Shown: positions 43,273 through 52,197, numbered from the stretch's first letter. The stretch: DNA of 64,000 bases from Synechococcus sp. WH 7805 (GCF_000153285.1 NZ_CH724168.1:293823-357822), one strand, 5' to 3'. Notes: generated by a model from the letters alone, not told the origin. Numbers and translations: made by a program.

Positions 43273-44520
43273 CGGAAATGGTCCATTTCTCCAAACGGAT
43301 TCGAGTCTGTTCAGAGTTGAACTGGGCCCACAAAGACTGAGCGTCGGCTTCTTCAGGTGCTGGCGGGCTGCCGTTCTGAGATCGACACCTGTGAGGTTGT
43401 CGAGTTGATCGAGACAGCGGCGATCGTGATCATCCGGTAGCCCTAGCCCGCGGAGCTGGGCACGACGCTCCGCCCGCTGGCCCGTGGTCTGGGAGGCGTG
43501 AGCGAGCTGTCCTCGGAATTTGGCCATTGCCAAATCCAGGTCCCTCTTCGCAATCACGGTGTCCAGAAGCTCTTCCCAGCTCTTCATCAACAGTTCGAGG
43601 CTCAGTTGCGCGCGTTCCACGCCTGTGGAGGCGTGCATCACGAAAGGAGCCGAATGCTGTCTGGCTGGATGGTGAACTCCCACGTCGTAAGCAACACCAT
43701 GGTCTTCCCGGAGACGTCTGAACAGAAGGCTCGACATCCCCGATCCCAGGTGTGCGTGCAGCACTCTCAACGCCAGATCATCCGGATGGCCGTGGGGCAA
43801 GGTGGCTTGACCGAGCATCATCACAACCTGTTCCGTCTCCACTGGGTTCAGTGTCAACGAACTGTCTGGTTGTCCTGGATCGGCTGTCCAGTCTGGTGAG
43901 TGTGAGGTCTTCTCTCGCCTGCCTGATTCTTCGTAGCTCTCCAGAATCGTCTGAATTCCCTCAGGAAGCGTTCCGGACAGGGCTAGAACAGATCCACCGT
44001 CATTGAGTCTGTCCGCAAGGGCGATGAGGTGATCGTGATGAAGGTTCTCTAAATCCCCCGGGACCCCGAGAGGATCGTGTCCATAGGGACCCTGGCCATA
44101 GGCAAGTTGTCGCCAGCCATCAAAAGCGCGTTGGAACGGATCTTCCTGCTGCCGTTGGAGAGCCTGAAGGCTGAGTTCCTTTTCCAGCGCAATCTGAGCT
44201 GGGTTCAGATGCGGCTGCTGCAGCATCCATCCAAGAATCGGCAGAAGCCTTTCGGCGTCGGTTTGCGTGCATTTGAGGCTCACCAGAATTCCATCTTCAT
44301 GGGTATCGCAACGAAGCCCTGCTCCGCAGCCCTCCACCAAATCCGCCAGCTGGACATGGTCCAGCGGTCCACAGCCGCGACTGAGAACGGAGCCGAGGAG
44401 TTGATGGCCACCCCGCTGTCCGAGAGGATCTGCACCACTTCCCCGTCGGATCCAGAGCTTTGCGGATAAGACGCCGGTCGTTGCGACCGGGTCAATGACC
44501 AACTCAGTGATTCCGTTCAT
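43264..44520 (-). CDS. M16 peptidase-like subunit lacking the zinc motif
   Basis: A 418-residue M16-family protein. Where an active member has HxxEH, this one reads GGHQLLGSVLSRG, so zinc ligands and catalytic glutamate are missing. The C-terminal half keeps the family region with LHAHLGSGMSSLLFRRLREDHGVAYDVG (R...Y substrate-binding pattern). It probably forms a heterodimer with the active subunit encoded just upstream, whose stop overlaps its start by ATGA. This arrangement resembles the two-subunit processing peptidases and bacterial M16B pairs. Confidence 0.9.
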   Translation of the reverse strand: MNGITELVIDPVATTGVLSAKLWIRRGSGADPLGQRGGHQLLGSVLSRGCGPLDHVQLADLVEGCGAGLRCDTHEDGILVSLKCTQTDAERLLPILGWMLQQPHLNPAQIALEKELSLQALQRQQEDPFQRAFDGWRQLAYGQGPYGHDPLGVPGDLENLHHDHLIALADRLNDGGSVLALSGTLPEGIQTILESYEESGRREKTSHSPDWTADPGQPDSSLTLNPVETEQVVMMLGQATLPHGHPDDLALRVLHAHLGSGMSSLLFRRLREDHGVAYDVGVHHPARQHSAPFVMHASTGVERAQLSLELLMKSWEELLDTVIAKRDLDLAMAKFRGQLAHASQTTGQRAERRAQLRGLGLPDDHDRRCLDQLDNLTGVDLRTAARQHLKKPTLSLCGPSSTLNRLESVWRNGPFPST

Positions 44521-45824
44521 GTTGTTTCCGCAGGGCGGGCGATCAAGGTGAACGCCTGGTCTGGCTGGAGTCGTTGCATCACTTGCTCCTGCAGAGCCGT
44601 CGCACTCCACAGTTCGAGATCGTTGAGTGGTTCAAGCAGCTGCCGCTGCCGCCCCCAAACGGCCTGAGAGCCTGCGCAGGCCGCCACCGATCCCGGGGCT
44701 TCAAGGCTGAAGCGGTAGCCATTGCCCACAAGTTGCAGAGCCCGGCTCCGTTCCTCCTCCAGCATCGGTTCCTCGGCGCTGCGCAGCAGTTCCTGATTGA
44801 TCTCCTGTTCAACCCGTTCCAACTGTTCTTCCGGGCAGCATGCCTCCAGCATCACCAGGCTTCCCTGCTCGAGTGTCGTCACGTCCATGTCGATGGATTC
44901 GACGATCTGCAGATCTTCGCGGAGACGTTGCACCAGCCGGCTCCTGCGACCTTCAGACAGAATCGTCGTCGCTAAGTCTGCTCCTGCTACTCCGATTGGA
45001 TCGGAAGCTGCAGCGGTTGGCCAGACCATCACTAAGCGCGCAGACTCAAGCCTGGGAAATCCGTGGCATTCCCTTCCGCTTTGAAAAGGCAGCTGCTCCG
45101 TTGAGCGGCTGCCTTCGCCAGGCGGGTTCGGAAGTGAGGGATCAGCCCCGTTGCTCAATGCTGTGAGCGCGCTCCCCCGGACTTGGCTGATCAGGTCAGT
45201 AGGAATGGCTCCAGCTACGGCAAGGCAGCAGTTCGGACCCTGGTAGCGGCGTTGGTGATAGCGACGCATTCCCTGGGGGTTCATTCCTTTCAGGCTGGAG
45301 TCGATTCCCAGAACCGGGCGCCCATAGGGGTGTTTGGGGAAGCAGCGTTCCAGCACTTTCTGAAACACCAGATCATCGGGTTGATCGCGGTACTGGGCAA
45401 TTTCCTCCAGAACCACCTCACGCTCCATGGAGAACGAACCTTCATCGAGGGAGGGATGCAGGACCAGATCAAGCAACAGGTCCAACGCTGCTGATGTTTC
45501 CTTGGGTGGAACAAGAACATGGAAGTGCACGTCATCGAAACCGGTGGCGGCGTTGCTGCTGCCGCCGAGAGCTTCGATTTGGCGGTCGAAATCACCTGGT
45601 TGCAACCGTTCACTCCCCTTGAACACCATGTGCTCGAGAAAGTGAGCCATGCCCTCTTCACCGCTCTGTTCCCAGAAGCTGCCCCCCCGGCACCAGAAAT
45701 CAAGGCAGATGAGACTGGCTCCCGGAAGATCTGCGGACACCAGGGTGCTGCCGTTTGTGAAAGTGAAGTATTCCAGTAGAGGACCGGATGAGATCGCTGT
45801 CAGGGTCCCGTGGCAAAGTCCCAT
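44517..45824 (-). CDS. M16 family zinc peptidase, catalytic subunit
   Basis: The 435-residue product has the inverted zinc site HFLEH in GMAHFLEHMVFKGSERLQPGDFDRQIEALGG, with the distal glutamate in REVVLEEIAQYRDQPDD, and a C-terminal half with TILSEGRRSRLVQRLREDLQIVESID. It belongs to the PqqL/mitochondrial processing peptidase-like M16 group. It probably degrades or trims peptides with its inactive partner encoded downstream. The start at 45824 leaves 24 bases to the divergent pcyA. Confidence 0.93.
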   Translation of the reverse strand: MGLCHGTLTAISSGPLLEYFTFTNGSTLVSADLPGASLICLDFWCRGGSFWEQSGEEGMAHFLEHMVFKGSERLQPGDFDRQIEALGGSSNAATGFDDVHFHVLVPPKETSAALDLLLDLVLHPSLDEGSFSMEREVVLEEIAQYRDQPDDLVFQKVLERCFPKHPYGRPVLGIDSSLKGMNPQGMRRYHQRRYQGPNCCLAVAGAIPTDLISQVRGSALTALSNGADPSLPNPPGEGSRSTEQLPFQSGRECHGFPRLESARLVMVWPTAAASDPIGVAGADLATTILSEGRRSRLVQRLREDLQIVESIDMDVTTLEQGSLVMLEACCPEEQLERVEQEINQELLRSAEEPMLEEERSRALQLVGNGYRFSLEAPGSVAACAGSQAVWGRQRQLLEPLNDLELWSATALQEQVMQRLQPDQAFTLIARPAETT

Positions 45825-45848
45825 TCTGTGCAATGACGGATCGGATTG

Positions 45849-46583
45849 ATGCCTGAGTCCTCGAGTGGCCCGGAGCTTCATCCGTTGCTGGTGTCCCTGG
45901 CCGATCGCATCCGTCGGTGTCGTGAGGGCCTTCCCGAGTTACAGGACCGCGCGATTCCTGCGGATCTCGAGGAGATCATCGGCAGTCTTGATGGGGAGGC
46001 TTTGTTCATCCGCAATGAGGTGCACAGCTGTCGCGGACTGCGCAAGATGCATCTCGAAACGGCCCGACTCGGAGTCGGCCTGCAGATTCTCCACTGCGTG
46101 TTCTTCCCTGACCCACGCTTCGATCTTCCTGTGTTCGGAGCTGACATCGTTGCCAGTCCAGCCGGCATTTCCGCGGCCATCGTTGATCTTTCTCCCGTTG
46201 GTGAGCACCTTCCTGCTGCGATCGACGCAGGCCTCAGCAACATCGACATTCCTGCCTTTGAACAGGTTCGTGATCTCCCTGCCTGGGCCACGATTTTTTC
46301 ACCATTCGTGTGCTTTATCAGACCTGCCAATCGCGTCGAACAGGATTGGTTTGTGGCGCTTGTTGAGACCTACCTGAGCATCTTGAGTCGTGCTGTGGAG
46401 TGTGCACAACCATCGGAGGCCAGCGATCCGCTTACGATTGCCCGATACCACGGGCAGGTGTCGTATTGCCAGCAACAGAAACGCAACGACAAAACCCGGC
46501 GGGTTCTGGAGAAAGCCTTCGGAACGAACTGGGCCGATCGGTACATCGAAGAGCTTCTTTTCGACGAACCAGCCTGCCCTTGA
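45849..46583 (+). CDS. pcyA: Phycocyanobilin:ferredoxin oxidoreductase
   Basis: PcyA reduces biliverdin to phycocyanobilin with ferredoxin, giving the chromophore for phycobilisomes. The 244-residue product has [38 protein letters not shown]; Glu70, His82 and Asp99 here correspond to catalytic Glu76, His88 and Asp105 of the Synechocystis enzyme. [11 protein letters not shown] follows. TTG at 45846 just before the ATG is less likely as start. Its stop overlaps the devB-like start (TGATG). Confidence 0.97.
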   Translation: MPESSSGPELHPLLVSLADRIRRCREGLPELQDRAIPADLEEIIGSLDGEALFIRNEVHSCRGLRKMHLETARLGVGLQILHCVFFPDPRFDLPVFGADIVASPAGISAAIVDLSPVGEHLPAAIDAGLSNIDIPAFEQVRDLPAWATIFSPFVCFIRPANRVEQDWFVALVETYLSILSRAVECAQPSEASDPLTIARYHGQVSYCQQQKRNDKTRRVLEKAFGTNWADRYIEELLFDEPACP

Positions 46584-47488
46584 TGTCGCGTCGGGCGATG
46601 TGGATCGGGGCGGGTACGCTCTCGTTCCTCGTCATCGTTGGGACTGTTGTTTATCTCCAACGGCCTGCCACTGTTGTCGCGGAGGCTCCTCAGACCGATG
46701 TGCCCCGACCACCGGAGGCTGTGGCGGCTCTGGGACGACTTCGCCCTCTTGGAGAGATTCGCCGCCTTGCGGCACCGGTCAGCGGCTTCGGAGGCACCCC
46801 CCGAGTTTCGAAGCTTCTGGTGAATGAGGGGGATGCGATCACCCGTGGCCAGGTGCTGGCTGTCTTCGATAGCCGCCCCCAGATTGAAGCTGATCTTTCG
46901 GCTCTTGATGCTCAGATTCGCTCTGTGGAGACGGAAATTCCTTTGCTTCGCCGACAGGTATTGCGCTATTCACAGGCTGCCAAAGTTGGCGCCGCTTCGA
47001 TGGTGATTCTTGAAGAGAAGCAGAACGCCTTGACGTTGTCTCAACGTAAGCGCATCGAGCTGATCGCCGAACGTCGCATCCTTGAAGCCGACCTGGCGGA
47101 CAGTGAACTGAAGTCTCCGATCGATGGCACCGTGCTCAAATTGCATGCCAGGGTCGGGGAGCGTCCCGGTGCCGATGGTGTGCTCGAAGTGGGCGCCAGC
47201 CAGTCGATGGAGGCCTTGATTGAGGTGTATGAATCCGACATCAACCGGATTGCTGTTGATGATCCGGTGACGCTTGTTAGCGAGAACGGTGGATTTGAAG
47301 GAAGCCTCACGGGGCGCGTCGAACGCATCAGCCCCCAGGTGAGACAACGGGAGGTTTTGTCCACGAACCCCACAGGTGATGCCGATGCCAGGGTTGTCGA
47401 GGTTCAGGTGAGCCTTGATCGCGATTCGGCACGTCGGGTTGAAACGTTGGCTGGTCTGAAAGTGATTGCTCGCTTCAAAGCCCCATGA
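46583..47488 (+). CDS. DevB-like membrane-fusion protein of an ABC exporter
   Basis: The 301-residue product is a periplasmic adaptor (HlyD family): an N-terminal membrane anchor (residues about 7-25), lipoyl-type half-domains around VAALGRLRPLGEIRRLAAP and LVNEGDAITRGQVLAVFDS, a coiled-coil hairpin (IEADLSALDAQIRSVETEIPLLRRQ...), then SPIDGTVLKLHARVGERPGADGVLEVG. It resembles DevB of heterocyst glycolipid export, but here in a unicellular organism. The cargo is unknown. Translation is coupled to pcyA upstream and the permease downstream (ATGA). Confidence 0.9.
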   Translation: MSRRAMWIGAGTLSFLVIVGTVVYLQRPATVVAEAPQTDVPRPPEAVAALGRLRPLGEIRRLAAPVSGFGGTPRVSKLLVNEGDAITRGQVLAVFDSRPQIEADLSALDAQIRSVETEIPLLRRQVLRYSQAAKVGAASMVILEEKQNALTLSQRKRIELIAERRILEADLADSELKSPIDGTVLKLHARVGERPGADGVLEVGASQSMEALIEVYESDINRIAVDDPVTLVSENGGFEGSLTGRVERISPQVRQREVLSTNPTGDADARVVEVQVSLDRDSARRVETLAGLKVIARFKAP

Positions 47489-48657
47489 GCGGTGGATTCT
47501 GGTCTAGCCGAGGCATTCCCCTGGCTTCACTGATGTTGATCCGACAGCCTGTGCGCTTGGCTGTTGCTCTAGCTGGAATCAGTTTTGCTGGAATCCTGAT
47601 GTTCATGCAGTTGGGATTCAGAGACGGATTGTTTGATGCCAGTGTCACTGTGCATCGCTTATTTGATGCCGACATTGTTCTAATCAGCCCGCGTTCTACC
47701 AGTTCGGTGAGTATGGCTGGCTTTCCTAAAAGGCGGCTTGTACAGACCATGGCGCTTCCGGAAGTGGAAGGCATTACTCCTGTGAACTGGAATCTTCTCC
47801 TCTGGAGAAATCCTGAAACCCGTGGAACTCGATCCATTCTTGCTCTCGGCTTCGAACCTGGTGATCCTTTATTTACCGATCCGACTTTGTCGCCCAAAGC
47901 CAAGAAGCTCACTCAAAAAGGCAGAGTTCTGTTTGATGAAAAATCGCGTCCTGAGTTCGGGCCTGTTGCTGAGTGGTTCCGCGAAGGTCGCGTTGTGGAA
48001 AGCGAAATTGCTGGCAAGCGTGTTCGTGTTGCCGGCCTGATTGGACTTGGAACGTCCTTCGGTGCCGATGGAAATCTCCTGACCAGCAGCGAAACATTCC
48101 TTGAACTGCTCCCCAACACGCCCCCTGGAAGCATTGAGGTGGGATTGATTCGCCTCAAGGCCGATGCAGACCCTGCATTGGCTGTGGAGCGCTTAAAGAC
48201 CTTGCTCCCAGATGACGTCTCCGTTTTGACAAAACAAGGCTTCATCGATTTTGAGCAGAATTATTGGAAAACCGGTACTTCGATTGGCTTCATCTTCACC
48301 CTCGGAGCCGCCATGGGTTTCGTGGTGGGGTGTGTGATCGTTTACCAGGTGCTCTATTCCGATGTGAGTGATCACCTGCCTGAATACGCCACGTTGATGG
48401 CAATGGGATATCGCCTCAACACACTTCTCGGCGTTGTGGTTCGTGAAGGATTACTGCTTGCTCTCTTCGGATATCTGCCGGCCTATGCCGCCGGCCAAGG
48501 TCTGTACCTGCTCGTTAGGAATGCAACCCAGCTTCCTGTTGCCATGGATTTCAGCCGAGCTTTCACAGTGTTCACCATGATTTTGATTATGTGCATGGCG
48601 TCGGCGGGATTGGCGATGCGTCGCCTCGTGGATGCTGACCCGGCGGAGATCTTCTGA
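47485..48657 (+). CDS. DevC-like ABC exporter permease
   Basis: A 390-residue, four-span MacB/FtsX-type permease. An N-terminal span (VRLAVALAGISFAGILMFMQLGFRDGLFDA) is followed by a large periplasmic domain of about 200 residues and three C-terminal spans, including SIGFIFTLGAAMGFVVGCVIVYQVLYSDVSDHLPEYATLMAMGY. It ends with RRLVDADPAEIF, as typical of DevC. The gene overlaps devB-like by 4 bases and devA-like by 1 base. Confidence 0.92.
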   Translation: MSGGFWSSRGIPLASLMLIRQPVRLAVALAGISFAGILMFMQLGFRDGLFDASVTVHRLFDADIVLISPRSTSSVSMAGFPKRRLVQTMALPEVEGITPVNWNLLLWRNPETRGTRSILALGFEPGDPLFTDPTLSPKAKKLTQKGRVLFDEKSRPEFGPVAEWFREGRVVESEIAGKRVRVAGLIGLGTSFGADGNLLTSSETFLELLPNTPPGSIEVGLIRLKADADPALAVERLKTLLPDDVSVLTKQGFIDFEQNYWKTGTSIGFIFTLGAAMGFVVGCVIVYQVLYSDVSDHLPEYATLMAMGYRLNTLLGVVVREGLLLALFGYLPAYAAGQGLYLLVRNATQLPVAMDFSRAFTVFTMILIMCMASAGLAMRRLVDADPAEIF

Positions 48658-49388
48658 TGTCAAGCAGCGCGCTTTCAGAGTCGATCCACAAGCCAGGCTC
48701 TCGACAGGAGCTCAGTGTGCGTATCAGTGGCTTGAGTCACTGGTACGGAAAGGGTTCGAACCGTCGGCAGGTGTTGCAGGGAGTTGATCTAGAGATCGCT
48801 GCCGGTGAAGTGGTGCTTCTGACAGGGCCATCCGGATGTGGAAAGACCACGCTGCTCACGTTGATCGGAGCTTTGCGTCAAGTGCAGCAGGGCGACGTTC
48901 GCGTGTTCGGTCAGCAGTTGCAGGGAGCTAGACGGGGCCAGCGGCAGAGGCTTCGGCGCCGGATCGGGATGATCTTTCAGGGCCACAATCTTCTCCGTTG
49001 CCTCACAGCCGAGCAGAACGTTCAGATGGGTGCCGATCTTCTCCCCGGATTCAGTTATCGGGGCCGGCGTGATCAAGCCAGGCAGTGGTTGCGTGCTGTT
49101 GGCCTGGACGATGAACTCGGCAAACTCCCCCACGATCTCTCAGGGGGACAGAAACAGCGCGTCGCCATTGCCCGAGCGCTTGCCGCCAGGCCCAAACTCT
49201 TGCTGGCTGATGAACCCACGGCCGCTCTCGACAGCGCAACGGGGCGAGAAGTGGTGGAATTGTTGAAACGTTTGGCGAGGGAACAATCCTGTTCCGTCCT
49301 CATGGTTACCCACGATCCCAGGATTCTCGATGTGGCCGATCGTTTGGTGCGGATGGAAGATGGCCGCCTTTTTCAGGCCATTGAGTAG
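48657..49388 (+). CDS. DevA-like ABC exporter ATPase
   Basis: The 243-residue ATPase has Walker A GPSGCGKTT, the Q-loop in GMIFQGHNLL, the signature LSGGQKQRVAIARAL, Walker B LLLADEPTAALDS, and the H-loop in VLMVTHDPRIL. It belongs to the LolD/MacB-like group and completes the DevBCA-type exporter encoded by the two preceding genes. The start overlaps the permease stop (TGATG). Confidence 0.95.
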   Translation: MSSSALSESIHKPGSRQELSVRISGLSHWYGKGSNRRQVLQGVDLEIAAGEVVLLTGPSGCGKTTLLTLIGALRQVQQGDVRVFGQQLQGARRGQRQRLRRRIGMIFQGHNLLRCLTAEQNVQMGADLLPGFSYRGRRDQARQWLRAVGLDDELGKLPHDLSGGQKQRVAIARALAARPKLLLADEPTAALDSATGREVVELLKRLAREQSCSVLMVTHDPRILDVADRLVRMEDGRLFQAIE

Positions 49389-49423
49389 GTTGGGGTGACA
49401 ACAGGAACCGTTTCAACCAACGC

Positions 49424-49579
49424 ATGTCCAAGCGCAGAAACCTCAAGAAAGAAAAGCAGGAGCGCAACCGCGCCTACGCACGCAAGTTCAAGAAGCGCAA
49501 GATGCGCAATGACGGTCGTGGCGAAGGTGCTGGCAACGGTGTCACAGGGACTGCCAACAATGGTGGTGCCGCCGATTGA
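49424..49579 (+). CDS. Small basic protein of unknown function
   Basis: A 51-residue protein. The first half is extremely basic (MSKRRNLKKEKQERNRAYAR, then KFKKRKMRND) and probably binds nucleic acid. The second half is Gly/Asn/Ala-rich and flexible. It starts 35 bases after the ATPase gene and ends just before a strong terminator, which supports its being real and the last gene of that transcript. I believe similar proteins occur in other marine picocyanobacteria, but cannot check here. Confidence 0.7.
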   Translation: MSKRRNLKKEKQERNRAYARKFKKRKMRNDGRGEGAGNGVTGTANNGGAAD

Positions 49580-49596
49580 GTTCCGGCTTTGCTGTT

Positions 49597-49625
49597 AGAG
49601 GGGGGGCTACCCCCCTCTTTTTTTG
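49597..49625 (+). terminator. Rho-independent terminator
   Basis: A near-perfect stem, AGAGGGGGG paired with CCCCCCTCT around a short GCTA-containing loop, is followed directly by a run of T. It closes the pcyA-exporter-small basic protein group and separates it from the glycosyltransferase gene. Confidence 0.9.
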
Positions 49626-49666
49626 TGCCCTTAGGCTGACGTCAATCGGATCACCGTGAAGCGCGG

Positions 49667-50599
49667 ATGTTCATCAGCGTTGTCATTCCCACCTACAACC
49701 GACGCTCGATCCTGGAAAAGTGCCTGCTTGCACTGGAAGGGCAGACTCCAAGTGGGGAGATTGAAAATTATGAGGTGGTCGTTGTCGACGACGGCTCCAC
49801 CGATGGAACGCCGGACTGGTTGAGAGCCTCAAGCAGTCGTTTCCCCAGCATGCGTCTGATCGAACAGAGCCACGGTGGACCCGCTGAAGGTCGGAACCGC
49901 GGCGTCAGTCACGCTCGGGGTGACGTCATTGTCTTCATCGACAGTGATCTGGTGGTTACACCAACGTTTCTGGCCAGTCATGCCAAAGCGCTCTCTGCTC
50001 AGTGGCGTCGAAGCGGACATCGTTTGTGCTTCACCTACGGCGCTGTGATCAATACTGCGAATTTTGAGAATCCAACGCAGGAGCGGCACAAGCTTCGAGA
50101 TCTCTCCTGGGCTTATTTCGCAACCGGCAACGTCGCCATCGACCGCTCCGTTCTCGAGCAGTCCGGTCTTTTTGATACGGGATTCCGTCTCTATGGCTGG
50201 GAAGATCTTGAACTTGGTGAACGTCTGAGGCAGATGGGTGTGGAGCTCGTTCGCTGTCCTGAAGCTGTCGGCTATCACTGGCATCCCGCGTTCCGGCTTG
50301 AGCAAATTCCCGATCTGATTCGTGTGGAGAAAGAGCGCGCGCGGATGGGCCTTGTCTTCTACAGAAAGCATCCCAGTCGCCGAGTACGCATGATTATTCA
50401 GTTCACTTGGATGCACAGGGTTCTCTGGTCCGTTTTGACCCTGGGAGGTTTGGTCAATGAGCGATCACTCAAGCCGCTTCTCTCCTGGCTCATCCATCGA
50501 GGACAGCCCTCTCTGGCCCTCGAACTTCTGCGCCTCCCCTTGAACCGACTGGGCGTTGAGGCTCTCTACAGCGAGGCCAGGGCCAACGGTCTGCATTAA
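49667..50599 (+). CDS. Family 2 glycosyltransferase
   Basis: The 310-residue GT-A enzyme starts MFISVVIPTYNRRSILEKCL, with EVVVVDDGSTDGTPDWL for nucleotide-sugar binding, GPAEGRNRGVSHARGDVIVFIDSDLVV holding the DxD motif, and a C-terminal part with FRLYGWEDLELGERLRQMG (the ED base motif). It is soluble with a possible membrane-associated tail. The acceptor, perhaps a cell-surface glycan, is unknown. It runs alone between a terminator and the rpsB leader. Confidence 0.9.
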   Translation: MFISVVIPTYNRRSILEKCLLALEGQTPSGEIENYEVVVVDDGSTDGTPDWLRASSSRFPSMRLIEQSHGGPAEGRNRGVSHARGDVIVFIDSDLVVTPTFLASHAKALSAQWRRSGHRLCFTYGAVINTANFENPTQERHKLRDLSWAYFATGNVAIDRSVLEQSGLFDTGFRLYGWEDLELGERLRQMGVELVRCPEAVGYHWHPAFRLEQIPDLIRVEKERARMGLVFYRKHPSRRVRMIIQFTWMHRVLWSVLTLGGLVNERSLKPLLSWLIHRGQPSLALELLRLPLNRLGVEALYSEARANGLH

Positions 50600-50640
50600 A
50601 CCGACCGTTTGATAAATTCAAGACGTTCTCTCAAACCGCA

Positions 50641-50718
50641 CACCTGTCTGTTTCGGGTGCTGATCGTCTGGGCATAAGCCCGCACGTGATCCCTGACAGG
50701 TGGAGGCCAACCCGAAAC
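50641..50718 (+). ncRNA. Structured rpsB leader, pseudoknot-type candidate
   Basis: Two perfect complementary pairs are interleaved. CACCTGTC (50641-50648) pairs with GACAGGTG (50695-50702), and GTTTCGGGT (50650-50658) pairs with ACCCGAAAC (50710-50718). Between them lies a hairpin with GGGC-ATAA-GCCC (50670-50681), extendable by GATC/GATC at 50662-50665 and 50688-50691. The order A-B-A'-B' cannot form both helices as simple nested stems. The loops (1 nt, about 36 nt with the hairpin, 7 nt) permit an H-type pseudoknot or two exclusive states. The rpsB ATG is 11 bases after the last segment. Autogenous control by S2 is inference. Confidence 0.7.
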
Positions 50719-50729
50719 CTCAAACAATT

Positions 50730-51449
50730 ATGGCTGTTGTCACTCTCTCTGAGATGATGGAGGCTGGTGCCCACTTTGGTCACCAGACTCGTCGTTGGAA
50801 TCCCAAAATGTCGCGCTACATCTACTGCGCGCGGAATGGGGTTCACATCATTGATCTTGTGCAGACCGCTGTCTGCATGAATAACGCCTACAAATGGGTG
50901 CGTTCTGCTGCGAGGAGCGGCAAACGTTTTCTCTTTGTCGGCACGAAGAAACAAGCTTCTGAAGTGGTGGCTCTAGAGGCCACACGCTGTGGTGGGTCGT
51001 ACGTCAATCAACGCTGGTTGGGCGGCATGCTGACCAACTGGACCACGATGAAAGCCAGAATCGATCGCCTCAAGGATCTTGAGCGCATGGAGGCAAGCGG
51101 AGCGATCGCCATGCGTCCCAAGAAGGAGGGCGCCGTTCTACGTCGTGAACTTGACCGTCTCCAGAAATATCTGGGCGGCCTCAAGAACATGCGTCGTCTT
51201 CCCGATGTAGTGGTGCTGGTTGATCAGCGTCGTGAAACCAATGCGGTGCTCGAGGCCCGCAAATTGGATATTCCTCTGGTCTCCATGCTGGACACCAACT
51301 GTGATCCTGATCTTTGCGAGGTTCCCATCCCCTGCAACGACGATGCCGTGCGTTCCGTTCAGCTGGTGCTGAGCCGTCTCGCCGATGCCATCAATGAAGG
51401 CCGTCATGGCTCCAATGAACAGCGTGGTGGTGACGACAGCGAAGGCTGA
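50730..51449 (+). CDS. rpsB: 30S ribosomal protein S2
   Basis: The 239-residue product has the S2 hallmarks: [63 protein letters not shown] and [29 protein letters not shown]. The start at ATG 50730 matches the family. No strong ribosome-binding site stands close to this ATG; the purine-rich AGGTGGAGG lies about 25 bases upstream, partly inside the paired leader segment. A hairpin plus T-run separates it from tsf. Confidence 0.97.
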   Translation: MAVVTLSEMMEAGAHFGHQTRRWNPKMSRYIYCARNGVHIIDLVQTAVCMNNAYKWVRSAARSGKRFLFVGTKKQASEVVALEATRCGGSYVNQRWLGGMLTNWTTMKARIDRLKDLERMEASGAIAMRPKKEGAVLRRELDRLQKYLGGLKNMRRLPDVVVLVDQRRETNAVLEARKLDIPLVSMLDTNCDPDLCEVPIPCNDDAVRSVQLVLSRLADAINEGRHGSNEQRGGDDSEG

Positions 51450-51472
51450 GTCCCTCGAGCCGCTAAGTTCAC

Positions 51473-51507
51473 GCCGCCCTTCCGAATGTTTGGAAAGGCG
51501 GCTTTTT
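51473..51507 (+). terminator. Hairpin with T-run between rpsB and tsf (terminator or attenuator)
   Basis: GCCGCCCTTCC (51473-51483) faces GGAAAGGCGGC (51492-51502) across an 8-base loop, with one mismatch, followed by TTTTT. It looks like an intrinsic terminator placed between two genes that are usually one operon, so it probably reduces rather than ends transcription into tsf. Confidence 0.75.
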
Positions 51508-51535
51508 GCCCAAACACTCCCCTCCTTCTCTTCTG

Positions 51536-52195
51536 ATGGCCGCTGCCGTATCCGCCAAGCTCGTTAAGGACCTGCGCGACAAGACCGGCGCTGGAATGAT
51601 GGATTGCAAGAAAGCACTTGCAGCCACTGACGGCGATGCTGACAAAGCCATCGAATGGCTTCGTCAGAAAGGTATCGCCAGCGCTGAGAAAAAGTCAGGA
51701 CGCACCGCTGCGGAAGGTGCTGTTGGCAGCTACATCCACACCGGAGCCCGTGTTGGCGTGCTGATCGAAGTCAACTGTGAAACCGACTTCGTCGCCCGAG
51801 GCGAGATGTTCCAGGAGTTGCTCAGGGACGTGGCCATGCAAGTGGCTGCCTGCCCAGGTGTGGAGTATGTCAACACCGATGAGATTCCTTCCGAGATCCG
51901 TGAGCGAGAGAAGGCCATTGAGATGGGACGTGATGATCTCGATGGCAAACCTGAGCAAATGAAGGAAAAGATTGTCGAAGGTCGGATCAACAAGCGACTC
52001 AAAGAACTGGCCCTGATGGAGCAACCCTTCATCAAAGACAGTTCTCTCACCGTTGCCGAACTCGTCAAGCAGACGGCAGGAAAGATCGGTGAAAATGTGA
52101 AGGTGCGTCGCTTCACTCGTTACACCCTCGGTGAGGGCATCGAAGTGGAAGACAACGATTTTGCCGCTGAAGTGGCATCCATGACCAAGGGCTGA
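51536..52195 (+). CDS. tsf: Translation elongation factor Ts
   Basis: EF-Ts recharges EF-Tu with GTP. The 219-residue product has [19 protein letters not shown], the core [16 protein letters not shown] and a C-terminal part with [14 protein letters not shown]. It is the short form (about 220 residues) typical of cyanobacteria. The ATG at 51536 was chosen because [14 protein letters not shown] is the family start. The next gene begins two bases after its stop. Confidence 0.97.
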   Translation: MAAAVSAKLVKDLRDKTGAGMMDCKKALAATDGDADKAIEWLRQKGIASAEKKSGRTAAEGAVGSYIHTGARVGVLIEVNCETDFVARGEMFQELLRDVAMQVAACPGVEYVNTDEIPSEIREREKAIEMGRDDLDGKPEQMKEKIVEGRINKRLKELALMEQPFIKDSSLTVAELVKQTAGKIGENVKVRRFTRYTLGEGIEVEDNDFAAEVASMTKG

Positions 52196-52197
52196 TT

